Of a stretch of DNA of 64,000 nt, positions 34,886 to 45,100 are shown one piece after another. The notes below the pieces were generated by a model, which saw nothing but the letters and a program-made list of their open reading frames with translations, was not told the DNA's origin and ran no database searches. Positions within the stretch are counted from its first letter, which is position 1; each line of letters opens with the position of its first letter. The position numbers were made by a program, and so were the translations under genes. This stretch comes from Apium graveolens. Taxonomy: Eukaryota; Streptophyta; Magnoliopsida; Apiales; Apiaceae. The stretch is taken from NCBI RefSeq assembly GCF_009905375.1, contig NC_133653.1, forward strand, positions 85,290,079 through 85,354,078, in the 5' to 3' direction.

Positions 34886-35321
34886 AGATGCCGTCTACTG
34901 GAAAAGTGTGGTCGTAGATTAAGACTGTGGTATTTATAAGAATTATCATTTCGTTATGTTTTACTCTGTTATAGATTCTGCTCCATTTTAAATTCTGAAT
35001 TTTAAAATGTAAAAAATTTGGGTTGGACCTACTTTAGAAATTGTTTTACAAAATTATTATTGTTTTGAGAAAAAATGTTTTATTAAAACACCCATTGATT
35101 TTCGGTTAAATAGTTAGTTAATTTGTAATTGCTGAGTTTTGTAGCTCACCCCTTTTAATATTTTAGGGTTTTGTGTAAGATTTAAGATGGATAACATTGG
35201 AGTTCGAGAACTTAGGCTTGGAGTAGATGACTTTTGGACTCCGCGCTTTTAGCTGCAAATAAAGTGTATTTTATATTAATTTTTATTTAGAATTAATAAT
35301 TCGAAAGTGCGGGCTGCCACA
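34886..35321 (+). mobile_element. Solo LTR F, right part
   Basis: Continuation of the LTR begun at 19282 after the element B insertion, ending GGCTGCCACA at 35321 and followed by CTGGG, the partner of TTGGG at 19277. The AGCTCACCCC and GTAAGATTTAAGATGG blocks are LTR-like; no coding capacity. Confidence 0.72.
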
Positions 35322-35322
35322 C

Positions 35323-35460
35323 TGGGCATACTAATTATTATGCCAATTATAACAAGTTTTTAGCACTAGACAAAGTTTAAAAACGTAAACTTGGGCATGC
35401 TAATTATTATGCCAATTATAACAAGTTTTCAGCACTAGACAAAGTTTAAAAACGTAAACT
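35323..35460. repeat. 69 bp tandem duplication
   Basis: Two head-to-tail 69 bp units (35323-35391, 35392-35460), each starting TGGGCAT and containing CTAATTATTATGCCAATTAT, with two or three differences. They fill most of the gap between solo LTR F and element D. Confidence 0.9.
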
Positions 35461-35480
35461 AACTTAACCAAAAAGTCTGG

Positions 35481-36647
35481 TGTTGACAGAGGAATCTGGT
35501 AACAACAAAGATTGAGGTTTCTCGCCGGAACTAAGATCTGTGATGGTGGTTCTTTACCGAAAACTTAGGCGGTGTATGGTTGATTGTGGTTGTTTTAGGC
35601 TGAGATTGATCAGAGTAAGTGGTGGCTCTCTTATCAGCTCTCAACTTCTTACCCTCTCAATGTGCCTACGTACCCTTTATATAGGGATCAAGCCTGACGT
35701 AGTTCTCGTAGAACAAGAAGTCTAACGCGTTGAGACTTCTTACTCCTAAGCCCAGTAGAAGCCCATCCGATGTCCATCTTCCGCTAGCTTTAGGAATGTC
35801 CAACTATGAGGCCCAACCGCAAAGGCCCAAGGCTCGTCCGTAATCGTAGGACTTCACGGATAGTGCATCTCCCTGCGCAAGGATAACACTCCGCTACAGC
35901 TATCTCCCTTGATTTACGAACACAGGTATAGCCACGGTTCACCCCAAGTGCCAGACGCGTCCCTGTCCCCCGAATGAGGATAACCCACCAGATAGTAGGA
36001 CAGGTGATCCCAAGCTCTTGGGTGCAAAGTGCAGGATGACTCCAAAGTTCTCCAACGAGGACACCCGTTGAATACAAGAACAGAGCTCCCAAAGCACACA
36101 CCAAAGTTAACCCCGCATCCCCAACGAGGACACCCGTTGAATACAGGAGGAGGCCTTCAATCATCAGGCATACCCCTGGAGGCCTTCAAGCTTTTCACGG
36201 ATATCCCCCTCCTTGACCGTCTCAAGGAGGGAATTCTTTAAAGAGTACCTGCAACAAATACGTTAGTAAAAATACCTCTCCATTGCTCCTTTCCATGCGT
36301 GCTTTGTCCTGAGCTCATCCTCGAGAATACATTTACCACACAGAGGACGCGTCTTGAGACATCGGACGCGTCCTGACCCTCATAAAACCTGCATTATTTT
36401 TTCCAACAACTATTCCTCACAACATTCCATAGAGACAGGACGCGTCCTAAACCTCTGGACGCGTATCCCAACCTTCACTGCTAAAAAACCGCAGTTGCTA
36501 GATACCTCCATCATGGTGGACGCGTCCTACACCTGATTGGCGCGTCCTATAGGCTTGGGCGCGTCCTTCCTTTTGCAGCGCCGAGTTTGACTCTAACTAG
36601 CCCGCGCTTGACCCGAGTCAATCCAATGCCAAATTCCGGGTATAACA
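35481..36647 (-). repeat. 3' LTR of element D
   Basis: LTR of 1167 bases, TGTTGACAGA...GGGTATAACA. The minus strand has a TATA box (CTATATAAAG, 35675-35684). The U3-side half (36345-36566) carries seven copies of the GGACGCGTCC-type motif. ORFs in both strands here are shared with the other LTR and have no recognised product. Confidence 0.93.
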
Positions 36648-36660
36648 ACTACCCCCCAAA
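36648..36660 (-). other. Polypurine tract of element D
   Basis: On the minus strand TTTGGGGGGTAGT abuts the 3' LTR start at 36647. Confidence 0.78.
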
Positions 36661-36808
36661 TTCCATTTGCAGTTAAAAACAAAATTGGAATTTTTTTTCA
36701 AGCGAAATTTGGCTCAAAATATGTGGACGCGTCATGACGGGAAGACGCGGCTTACCTTCACCTTCTGCATGTGGTGTACAGCTGTCATCCTTAGGGTCGT
36801 CCTTCTTC

Positions 36809-36816
36809 TATAAATA
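36809..36816 (+). promoter_or_regulatory. TATA box of the antisense gene in element D
   Basis: TATAAATA followed by a C/A/T-rich start region with CTCTCTCACACAACC, typical of a plant core promoter. It lies just inside the 3' LTR on the plus strand, about 800 bases before the antisense start codon. A possible 5'-leader intron runs from the donor GTACAC at 36972 to the acceptor TTTTGCAG ending at 37424. Confidence 0.55.
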
Positions 36817-37604
36817 CCCTAGTTGCATCATACCACCATCACCATCCCTGTTTCTCTCTCACACAACCGCCATTGCCGCCTTTTCAAGAAGGAATTTCGA
36901 GGTCCAAATTCCGGTGATCTATCCAGCCATTTCCCTATTTCTTTAGCTCAATCCAACCGCCAACTCACAAGGTACACAAATTTTCCTTCACTTTCCTATT
37001 TAATTAAGTAAATTGAGCTTAATAAGCAAAAACCCGTTCATATGCTTCGAGTTTCCATGCACTGTTCTTAATTCTCCTTGTATGTATATGTGTGTATATA
37101 TGTAATTGTCTCATACTTTGCTTCTTCAATCTTGTAGTCGCATGTTTCTAGTTTATTATAGAATTCTCCCAAAATCGACTATAATCGATTAAGATTCTAA
37201 TGCATTGTGATCATAACAGACGCGTCCTCCCGTCAGGATGCGTCTTATATCCTTTTAAGACACGTTTAAGCTGTTCCAAGCAAATGTAACATAGGGTCAG
37301 AGGCATTTTAGGACGCGTCATTACAACACCCCCCTGCGGTAGATATTTAGGTCGCGCCTTCACAGTATTCCCTTTTTTTTATATATATGGACGCGTCCTC
37401 AGATGTTTATTCCTTATTTTGCAGCTGGAGGACGCGTCTTCTTCTTTACCATTTCACCCGTTTAAAGCACTCAACAAACGAATTGGAATCTATTCCCCAC
37501 ACCTGATCTCTTTTAAACCCGACTTTCCCAACATCCACAGGACGAATTCCTTCCTTAGAGCAGAAAGACGCGTCTTCCGTTCCCTTAAATCAAAAAACTC
37601 AATA

Positions 37605-40161
37605 ATGTCTGATTCCAGCTCTGACTCCATGGACCATGTTCCCATAATTTCAAGAATGGAAGAGAAGGGAGTCAAAAGGCAAAGAACTTCAATTCTCCAT
37701 ACAAGGGCCGCCATTGAAGATTGGACGGACGACGAAATTATCCCTTCCACAAGCCAAAAACCTCAAGGAATGGCTATTTCCGATATGGACGCATCAAACA
37801 TACAGGGCGCGTCGTCTTCTCAGGGCGCATCTCCTTCTGTGGACGCGTCTCCACACAGTGTAAGTGAATTCGAAAGAAGGATTCCTGACCCTGAGACGTA
37901 TCCCGTATCTCCTCAAAAATCTGATCCTCCCCTAGAGCATTGGGAACCTTCAGATGTAGAAATAGATTGTGACTGGGCGAGGCTCGGTACCCTTACCGAA
38001 GCAGAGAAGAATGCCAGAAGGAAGAGAGAGGGTAAGCTGGCATGCGTAGCTCTTGACTCAACTGCAACCGACTGGGAAATTCAATGGCACATGAAGTACT
38101 ATGACATGGAGGGCATCTGGGCGCGCCCTCTTCGAACCATGAGGCCACATATTTTTAACGTTGGGAATCAAAGGATCCCCCGAATGGTTCTTACTCCAAA
38201 GCTGATTTCCCTAGGCGTGGGCGCACCCTTACATCCATACATTAAGAGAATTCTAAAATGGTACGACGTGGCTCCAGTCCAACTATCACCAAATTCATAC
38301 AAACTAGCCTGGGCCCTGTACATTATGTACCATAACTTGAGGTTGGGCGCGCCCTCAATGAAAGAGTTCAGCTTCTTTTACAGCATCAGGAAATCAATTC
38401 CCGGGTACCATTTTTTGGTAGTCAACAAATGGTTGAACAACAAAGGATTTAATGAAGGCAAAATTAGCCACGAGAGAGACTGGAAGGAACCATTTTTCTA
38501 CATTTATGACGTCAAAAGGACGCGCGTTCGCTTCAATTTGGAACCAAGTGAGTTCAATGCTCTGGACGCGTCCTCACATTCAGGACGCGCCTTCCCTTTC
38601 ATAATCCTTTTCTTTATTTTCCTTGTTGTAACCTATCATTCCTTCTTTTAGACAAAAGGACCCAGAAAGAGCTTACGGGAAAGAAGAAGAAGAGAGCAGA
38701 GAAGGTTTTGCAGTATGCTGAAAAACATTTCAACCTCAGAGACATGATTACCGAGGAGAATTTGAAGAAAATAGGAGCTTTATCCCCACGAGTGGGTTCT
38801 CTCTGCAAATTTCGAGATTTCCACAATGGGAAACCCATCCTCACCGCTTCTGAAAAATCCAAAGGGCTCCAAGCCACAGAAATTATTCAGCCAGACGTCA
38901 ACAAGAAAGTGGATTTAGAGCAAGGTAAGAAATCATTATATATTAGACGCGTCACGGCTCTAGGACGCGTCATATTTAGACTGACCTATAAGCGTTACTT
39001 TATATATGCATTATCACCTTGGACGCGCCCTACCCCCCGGGCGTGTCTCATTATCACAGAAAACGTCTTAGGCAAGACACGTCATTCTCACACCCATTTA
39101 TACATCTTTACATTCATCCATATCTGTCCTGCATGTAGATTTTATATCACGTTATGGGCGCGTCCTACTTTCAGGACGCATCTTTTTGTACATAACTAAT
39201 TCCTTTTTATGTTTATACCGCAGATATGGCTTCACTCCCCAAAGGATTCGCAATTGGGGCTTCCAAAAAACTAAGGGCAAGGAAACAAGCTCCTACAAAA
39301 GTTGATCCAAAGGCAAAAACCCCACCTCCTGTTGCAACTCCTTCTCCTCCACCCAAGATAATAGACACTACCATGTCTGACATTCCTGAGAAGGTAGAGG
39401 ACGCGCCCTCAAAGCGTCAAAAAACTGTTCCTGATGATCAGTCCTTTGTCCTCAGATATCTGGGCGCGTCCTCAGTGGGTGACTTTTCTGAGGACGAAGT
39501 GAGAGGTTGGACCTTCAGGACTGAGCAACAAACAGAGGAGGCCATGGTCAAAGCTGCAGCCGAGCTTCACCTGCATGCCAGGCAGAGCGCTAACATGGCT
39601 GCCAGGCTTAGGGCGCGTCTTGCTGTTACAGACACCGCAAAGAGCCAGGCCGAAGACAAGGTCAAATCCCTGGAAAAACACATTGCCCTACTCACCAAAG
39701 AAAAAGATGCTGAAATCAGACGCCTGGAGGGCGAGAGGACGCGTCTAGAAACAGAAAAAGCTGTTTTGGAAGGCAATGTCTCTGCAATGGAAAAGCAAAT
39801 GGACAGCGTCATCGCCCTGAACTCCACCATACAGCTGGAGCTTGACATCCTGAATGATGATAGGCTGCATGGATGGACAGAGGAGAAAAAACTGGTTTAT
39901 CAGCACGGCTTCCAAGCTGGATTTGAAGAATGGTGCTCTGGGTTCATTGCCAACGACCCAGAGTATACATTCTCAAAGTTTGATGCAGATACCCAGATAT
40001 GGGTAAACGATTTCAGGGTCAGGGCTGCAGAATCCATCAAGAACAAAAGGATTTTCCTAGGCTTAGAGGAAGAGGACGCGTCCCCTGAACCTGCTCCACT
40101 CCAAACTCAGCCTTCCCCTGCAAATGACCAAGACAAGCCACAGGACGCGCCTCCTACTTAG
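37605..40161 (+). CDS. Antisense extra gene of element D, three exons, 717 codons predicted
   Basis: Exons 37605-38547, 38652-38924 and 39224-40161. Intron 1 (104 bases) has donor GTGAGT and acceptor TTCTTTTAG; intron 2 (299 bases) has donor GTAAGA and acceptor ATACCGCAG. Joining them keeps one frame across both junctions, although the three exons lie in different frames. Start MSDSSSDSMDHV; the frame is open back to 37419 but without an ATG. Residues 1-120 are Ser/Asp-rich with a basic KRQRTS; about 190-315 form a globular domain (PLHPYIKRILKWYDVAPVQL, SPNSYKLAWALYIMYHNLRL) that resembles the 'putative gypsy type transposon' domain of plant extra ORFs. Exon 3 encodes a basic Pro-rich stretch, then a long coiled coil (RARLAVTDTAKSQAEDKVKS to KQMDS) and an acidic/Pro tail. 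Function unknown. It converges with pol, 1 kb apart. Confidence 0.8.
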
Positions 40162-41190
40162 GACGCGTCCTTTATGTACTTGAAATATTTAAGGGTGCGG
40201 GCCCCTTGAAGCCTTGCAAGTTGTAAAGACTATTTTTTGAACATTCACTTGCACTCTTTTTTTTTACTCAATCATTTACATGGGCGCGCCTTGCGTTTAG
40301 GGTGCGTCGCCTTTGACTAATTTGTTATTATTTTTACTCCCGTCAAGCAAATATCCATTGTGGGCGCGTCCTCTCTAGTTGGACGCGTCTTTGTTTGTTT
40401 TGGAAAGTGCATGAGCACGGCACTACACTGTACTTGTGTGTTTAACCAATGCACAAGGCACGATGGGGCGCGTCCTAACTGTTTGACATGCCTTAATGTT
40501 CTCTTAGAAATATTTCCTCTCAGGGAGGACGCGTCCTTGGTAGGGACTTGCTTTTGCTTTTAAATTAAGAGCATCAACCAATATTACTTGGGCGCGTCCT
40601 TGGAAATAGTACACTGCCTAGTTACATTTTTACTCAAGTTCTATTGTTCCTTTTAGCAGCCACTACTTCAGTTAACATCCACATAGAACTATCACTCAAG
40701 ACGCGCCTCACCTTTGATCCAAAATACATCATCCTTCCCGCAGGACGCGTCTTTGACAAGCACTTTTTCTTTTTTTACTTATGTTGTCAATATCATAGTA
40801 ACATTCAGTCCAAAGGAGCATCAACCAAGATAACTTGGGCGCGTCCTTGAAAATAGTACATTTTTCTTGAGTTTCATTCATATAAAACCCTAGCTTAGGG
40901 CGCGCCCTACATTTAGGACGCGTCATGAGACCAAGCAAACTGAGCAAATATCCTTTTGGAAAGTTTCAAAATTTTATTTATAATGCGCTCTGATGTCAAA
41001 AGTGCACCAGTCCCACGGCTACTATGCTCTGTGGGGAAATTATTTCTAAAAAATGACCCTTCAACTAGTCCCAAGGTAAGTAGTACATGCACTACCCCCC
41101 TAGGCTAGGAGGAATTTATTTAATTCTAGACTATAAACTGGGCATAAATTAAGATGATAAAAGAAATACGCAAGGGGCCTAAGCCACGCC
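40162..41190. other. Spacer between convergent antisense gene and integrase in element D
   Basis: Noncoding. About thirteen copies of the GGACGCGTCC-type motif lie between 40161 and 40926, two of them in a repeated GAGCATCAACCA-ATT-ACTTGGGCGCGTCCTTG-like block (about 40570 and 40815). From 40927 to 41190 the motif is absent. Short ORFs here are not supported. Confidence 0.6.
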
Positions 41191-42070
41191 TCACTGGTAA
41201 TACTTTCGGAGATGTTCCGCATTCCAAGCTCGCGGAATTAGCTTCCCGTCCATATCTTCAAGGTGATAAGTCCCCTTCCACAGGATAGACTTTATTCTGT
41301 ACGGTCCTTCCCAATTAGCTCCAAACACTCCATGTTGGGGGTTCTTTGTATTGGGCATCACTTTCCTAAGTACCAAATCCCCCACATTCAGCAACTGTCC
41401 TTTTACCTTCTTGTTATAATACCTTGCGGCGCGCTGCTGATATGCTGCTAGCCTTAGCTGAAAATTTTCCCTCGTCTCCTCTAAGAGATCTAAATGAAGC
41501 CTTTGATTAACCTCAGCGTCTTCTTTCCCGTAACAGTCTCTGCGAAGTGATCCCGATCCAACTTCCACGGGGACCATAGCTTCGTAACCGTAAGTCAGCA
41601 TAAACGGCGTTTCTCCCGTAGTAGATCGCGGTGTAGTGTTGTATGACCACATCACCTTCGGGAGTTCTTCAGGCCAATTCCCTTTACGTTCCTCCAGCTT
41701 GGTTTTGAGGGTATGTTTTATTATTTTGTTAACAGCTTCTGTTTGTCCATTGCTTTGAGGGTGATAGACCGCCGCAAACTCCTTCTTGATTTTCAACTCC
41801 TCACATAGCTGTCGCAACTCCTTGCTATCAAACTATTTTCCATTGTCGGAGACCAGCTTGTAAGGGATTCCAAACCTACATACAATTGAGTTGAAAACAA
41901 AATCTCTGATTTTCTTTGCGGTGATAGTAGCCAGTGGCATAGCTTCCGCCCATTTAGTAAAGTAATCGACCGCAACCACTGCATACTTGACGTCTCCTTT
42001 AGCTTTCGGCAATTCTCCGATAAGATCAATTCCCCACATTGCAATTCGGGAGGATATTCAAACGGTGACA
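41191..42070 (-). pseudogene. pol: Element D integrase remnant
   Basis: Two open pieces: 42039-41833 (MWGIDLIGELPKAKGDVKYA, FTKWAEAMPL, LVSDNGK: first two catalytic aspartates) and 41817-41191 (AVYHPQSNGQTEAVNKIIKH with the catalytic Glu, then the C-terminal domain VGDLVLRKVMP, WEGPYRIKSI, ending HLRKYYQ). An in-frame stop and frame change near 41820-41833 separate them, in the sequence that reads AAATAGTTTGATAGC on the minus strand. The HHCC zinc finger is missing because the upstream deletion begins inside pol. Confidence 0.87.
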
Positions 42071-42175
42071 CATTACTTCCAGGTCGATCCCTATCATATT
42101 TGAATGACTCCATGCGAAAACATCAAGGTTTGCAATTAGAAAGCGGGTAAGACCTCCTCTCATCTCATCATCCAA
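42050..42175 (-). other. Deletion junction: start of RT fused to integrase
   Basis: Minus-strand codons from about 42175 read into the RT leader (ANLDVFAWSHSNM, then CHRLNI), the usual few residues that precede the RT palm in Tat elements. At about 42060 the text jumps to the integrase core (MWGIDLIG) in another frame. All of RT, RNase H and the integrase zinc finger, normally some 2 kb or more, is absent. Confidence 0.8.
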
Positions 42176-45100
42176 CTAAGATCCCACTTTCAAAACCTTG
42201 CTTGGGTCATTTTTATCAACTGGAATAGATATTGTGTCTTCGGCCGGTCCCGTTTTTTCGATTGGCATAGGGATCCTGGGATCCAAATCGAAATCAAAGT
42301 CTCGGGGGTCTTCAATCTCCACTTTTTCATCTGAGGGCGCGTCCTCGTTTGGAGGAGCATCAACCTCAACTTCATTCAAGGGCGCATCCTTCTTTTGAGG
42401 AGCATCAACCTTGAAGTTATCGCCGAGACCTTGCAAAATCTCACTTCTTCCTTCCAACTTTTCCCCGTTAACCTCTTTCTGTGTGATTCCCCCTGTATGA
42501 CTCACCACCACTTCTTCTACACTACGGATTTTCGAAACACGTCCCTGCGTCACAAAAGAGTTCCCAGAGGCAGTGGTTTCTTCCTTCCCGGGGTTTTCAA
42601 CAAAATAGTGGGCATGGACCTCTCCACTTGGTTTTGTATGAATATCTTCTATATCTTCGAATGGGAGACCTTTCCCTTCATACCTCCTTCTGTGAAATTC
42701 CTTGACAGCCTTGTGATAGCAGTCGCGTGACTCATACTGTGACCCTCTCAGACTGCCGACTCCGTTTGGCATTGGGAACTTTATCATCAAGTGGTGTATC
42801 GAGGTTATCACCCTGAACACACGCAACCAAGGTCTGCCGACCAGTACGTTGTGCGCGGAATCCTGATCCAGCACCTTAAAATCTATCATTTGAGTAACCG
42901 ACAAAGCCCCTTCCCCAAGCGTGACGGGAAGCCTGACCGAGCCCATAACTCTCACTGCTTTCCCAGTAAAGCCATAGACATGCGCATCTTCGAAATACAT
43001 GTCGCTATCTGGGAAACCCAACTTTTTGTAGGTGCTGTAGTACAAGATGTTTATAGAACTCCCATTATCCAAGAAAACTCGATGTACGTTCATTGCCCCA
43101 ATAAGCATGGTAATCACCAGCGCATCGTTGTGAGGATGATGCACCCATCTAGATTCTTTTTCCTTGAATGTAATATCAGCGGACTCCCCCCTAAAGACCT
43201 TCGGGGGTCTGTCTTCCAAGCTGTGGATGTTGGTGAGCGGTGGATGCCTCGCTTCTCTCGCATTTCTTTCCAGTGCTCGATTACTATCACCAACGAAGGG
43301 GTGTCCTCCAAAAATTGCCCTAATACTGCCGGCCCTCTGAAACTTGACCTCTGCTGTTTTCTCAACATCCTCAGCCCGCGGGGGCTGTCTTTCATCTTTA
43401 CCCTTGTCATCAAGTCCCCTGCGTCGCTTCACCTTGTCAATCCATTCTCCCAGGTGTCCAGCCTTGATCAATTCCTCAATCTCATCCCGCAAGTGACGAC
43501 ACTCGTGGGTGTCATGGCCAGTAGACTCATGGTAGTCACAGTACTTCTTCTTATCTCTGCTTTGCCATGAAGTTAGTCGGTCGGGCTTCTTGAAGATCCC
43601 CTTGTCTTTATTTACCTCGAAGATATGATCAATGGACGCCGCCAGCGGTGTATAATTGCTGACTCTTCTCTCGTAGCTCGATGGTGGGCTCCATTCTCTT
43701 CGCGAGCTCACAGCATTTACTCTGTTAGGGCTTCTGGCGTTTCGCCGATAATCCGGGCTCACGGATCTGTCCCTTCTCTTGGATCGCCCCTTGGAGTTAT
43801 AGGCATTATCATTCTTTTTTGTTTCTGCAAGCGACTGCTCGATTGCTTTGAACGATTCCGCCTGCGCGAGCACATCAGCCAATGACACTGGGTCCTTCCC
43901 TTGTAGGTGTTTCCAGAAATCCGTCCCCACACGCAACCCAGCTATAAGCAATATTTTCAATGTTTCATCGGTTGCACCCCTTACCAAAGTAGATTCTGCA
44001 TTAAACCTCTTGAAATATAAAGTCAAACTTTCTCCTTCCTTTTGTTTCACATTAGCCAGCGTGGTAACAGGTGGTGTGTACTTCACCGCGGCTTGGAATT
44101 GTGTCAAAAACAAAGTTTTCATCTGTTCCCAGGATGTAATTACACCTGGACCAAGCTTTTGGAACCACTGCTGAGCGCCTTCTCTAAAAGTGGCTGCCAA
44201 GAGACGGCATCGAGCCAAATCAGGTACTTGATATACATCCATTTCAATGTTAAAACGCCCCAAGAACTCCACAGGATCAGAGTTTCCGTGGAAACGCAAG
44301 TCATTGGTTGTGTTCCGGTACCCCGCGGGCAATTGTGCCTCCCTCACAACAGCAGCAAAAGGAGAAGAAGCTTGCGCAGTCGCCGTTACTCTTCCTCCCT
44401 CAAGATGGTTGAGCAACCGCTTGAGGTCGTTCACATTAAACGTCCCTACCCCAGGAATGGTTTGAACATTAGGCTGCTGCGGTTGCTCTGCGACTTGCTG
44501 AAATTCCCCTTGATTACCCCCCGGGTGTGGCGGAGGATCTCGCCGCCCCTCGCCTTGAGGCTGCGGAGGCGGCATATTACCATTTTGGTTCTGAATATTC
44601 TCCCGTACACGAGGTTCATCCTGACCATGTCGCGGAATTTCATCATTGTTCTGCATTCTTACTTGAATCCGCCCGCCGTCCCGGTCATGAGGACGCACCC
44701 CAGACCTATTACCAGTAACGCTGTGGGAAGCTACGGGAATAACGACGGGGACTTCTCCAGCGGAGTGTGTTCCACCTCTCCTACCATTGTAAGGGGCTCT
44801 TCCGTATTGATATCCCTTTCTTCCCCGTCCATTTCTCTGATATCCCCGGTAGTAATTCCCGGGCCTTCCTCGCGGAGAGGCACGCTCGTGCTCGCGGTGC
44901 CGCGCCCCGTCATCCCTTTGGAATACGGGGGGCACACGCGTTGTGTCACGGGGCCTCGCTTCTCCGGCGTTCCCTTCCCTTTGCCATTCTAGCAGCAACA
45001 TCCTCAAATCGTCATCCTCCAACCTTATGCCAAGCCTCCTTTTCAAGGCTGAAAGATCCCTTCCTTCCTCGTCTTGGTTTTGAGCGTTCTCCGCACGACG

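Larger units (their letters stand above)
36345..40926. repeat. Dispersed 10 bp near-palindrome GGACGCGTCC, about 50 copies
   Basis: Exact or one- to two-base variants (GGGCGCGTCC, GGACGCGCCC, GGACGCGTCT, GGACGCGTCA, AGACGCGTC) recur at irregular intervals of about 15 to 400 bases. Examples start at 36364, 36438, 36518, 37389, 37841, 38563, 39461, 40074, 40161, 40362, 40528, 40591, 40838. They lie in LTR, promoter region, introns, exons and 3' region alike. In exons they are read mainly as Asp/Gly-Ala-Ser/Pro, sometimes as Arg-Thr-Arg or Arg-Ala-Arg. Two more lie at 42337 and 42380 and seven in the 5' LTR (46257-46480). Confidence 0.93.

Noticed and set aside
35790..36164. Minus-strand ORF with repeated LLYSTGVLVG units, also at 45832-46077
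   Set aside because: Lies in the D LTR, reflects a short internal repeat (AACGAGGACACCCGTTGAATACA), and is broken in element E; no protein support.
36345..40926. GGACGCGTCC copies as a CRISPR-like array or cloning linker
   Set aside because: Spacing is irregular, copies are variable, and they are embedded in plant retrotransposon sequence. The motif contains an MluI site, but natural variants (GGGCGCGCCC, GGACGCATCT) rule out linkers.
42791..43570. 259-codon plus-strand ORF
   Set aside because: Exactly antisense to the intact gag-protease ORF of element D; no domain recognised.
44042..44992. 316-codon plus-strand ORF
   Set aside because: Shadow of the Arg/Pro/Gly-rich gag region on the minus strand.
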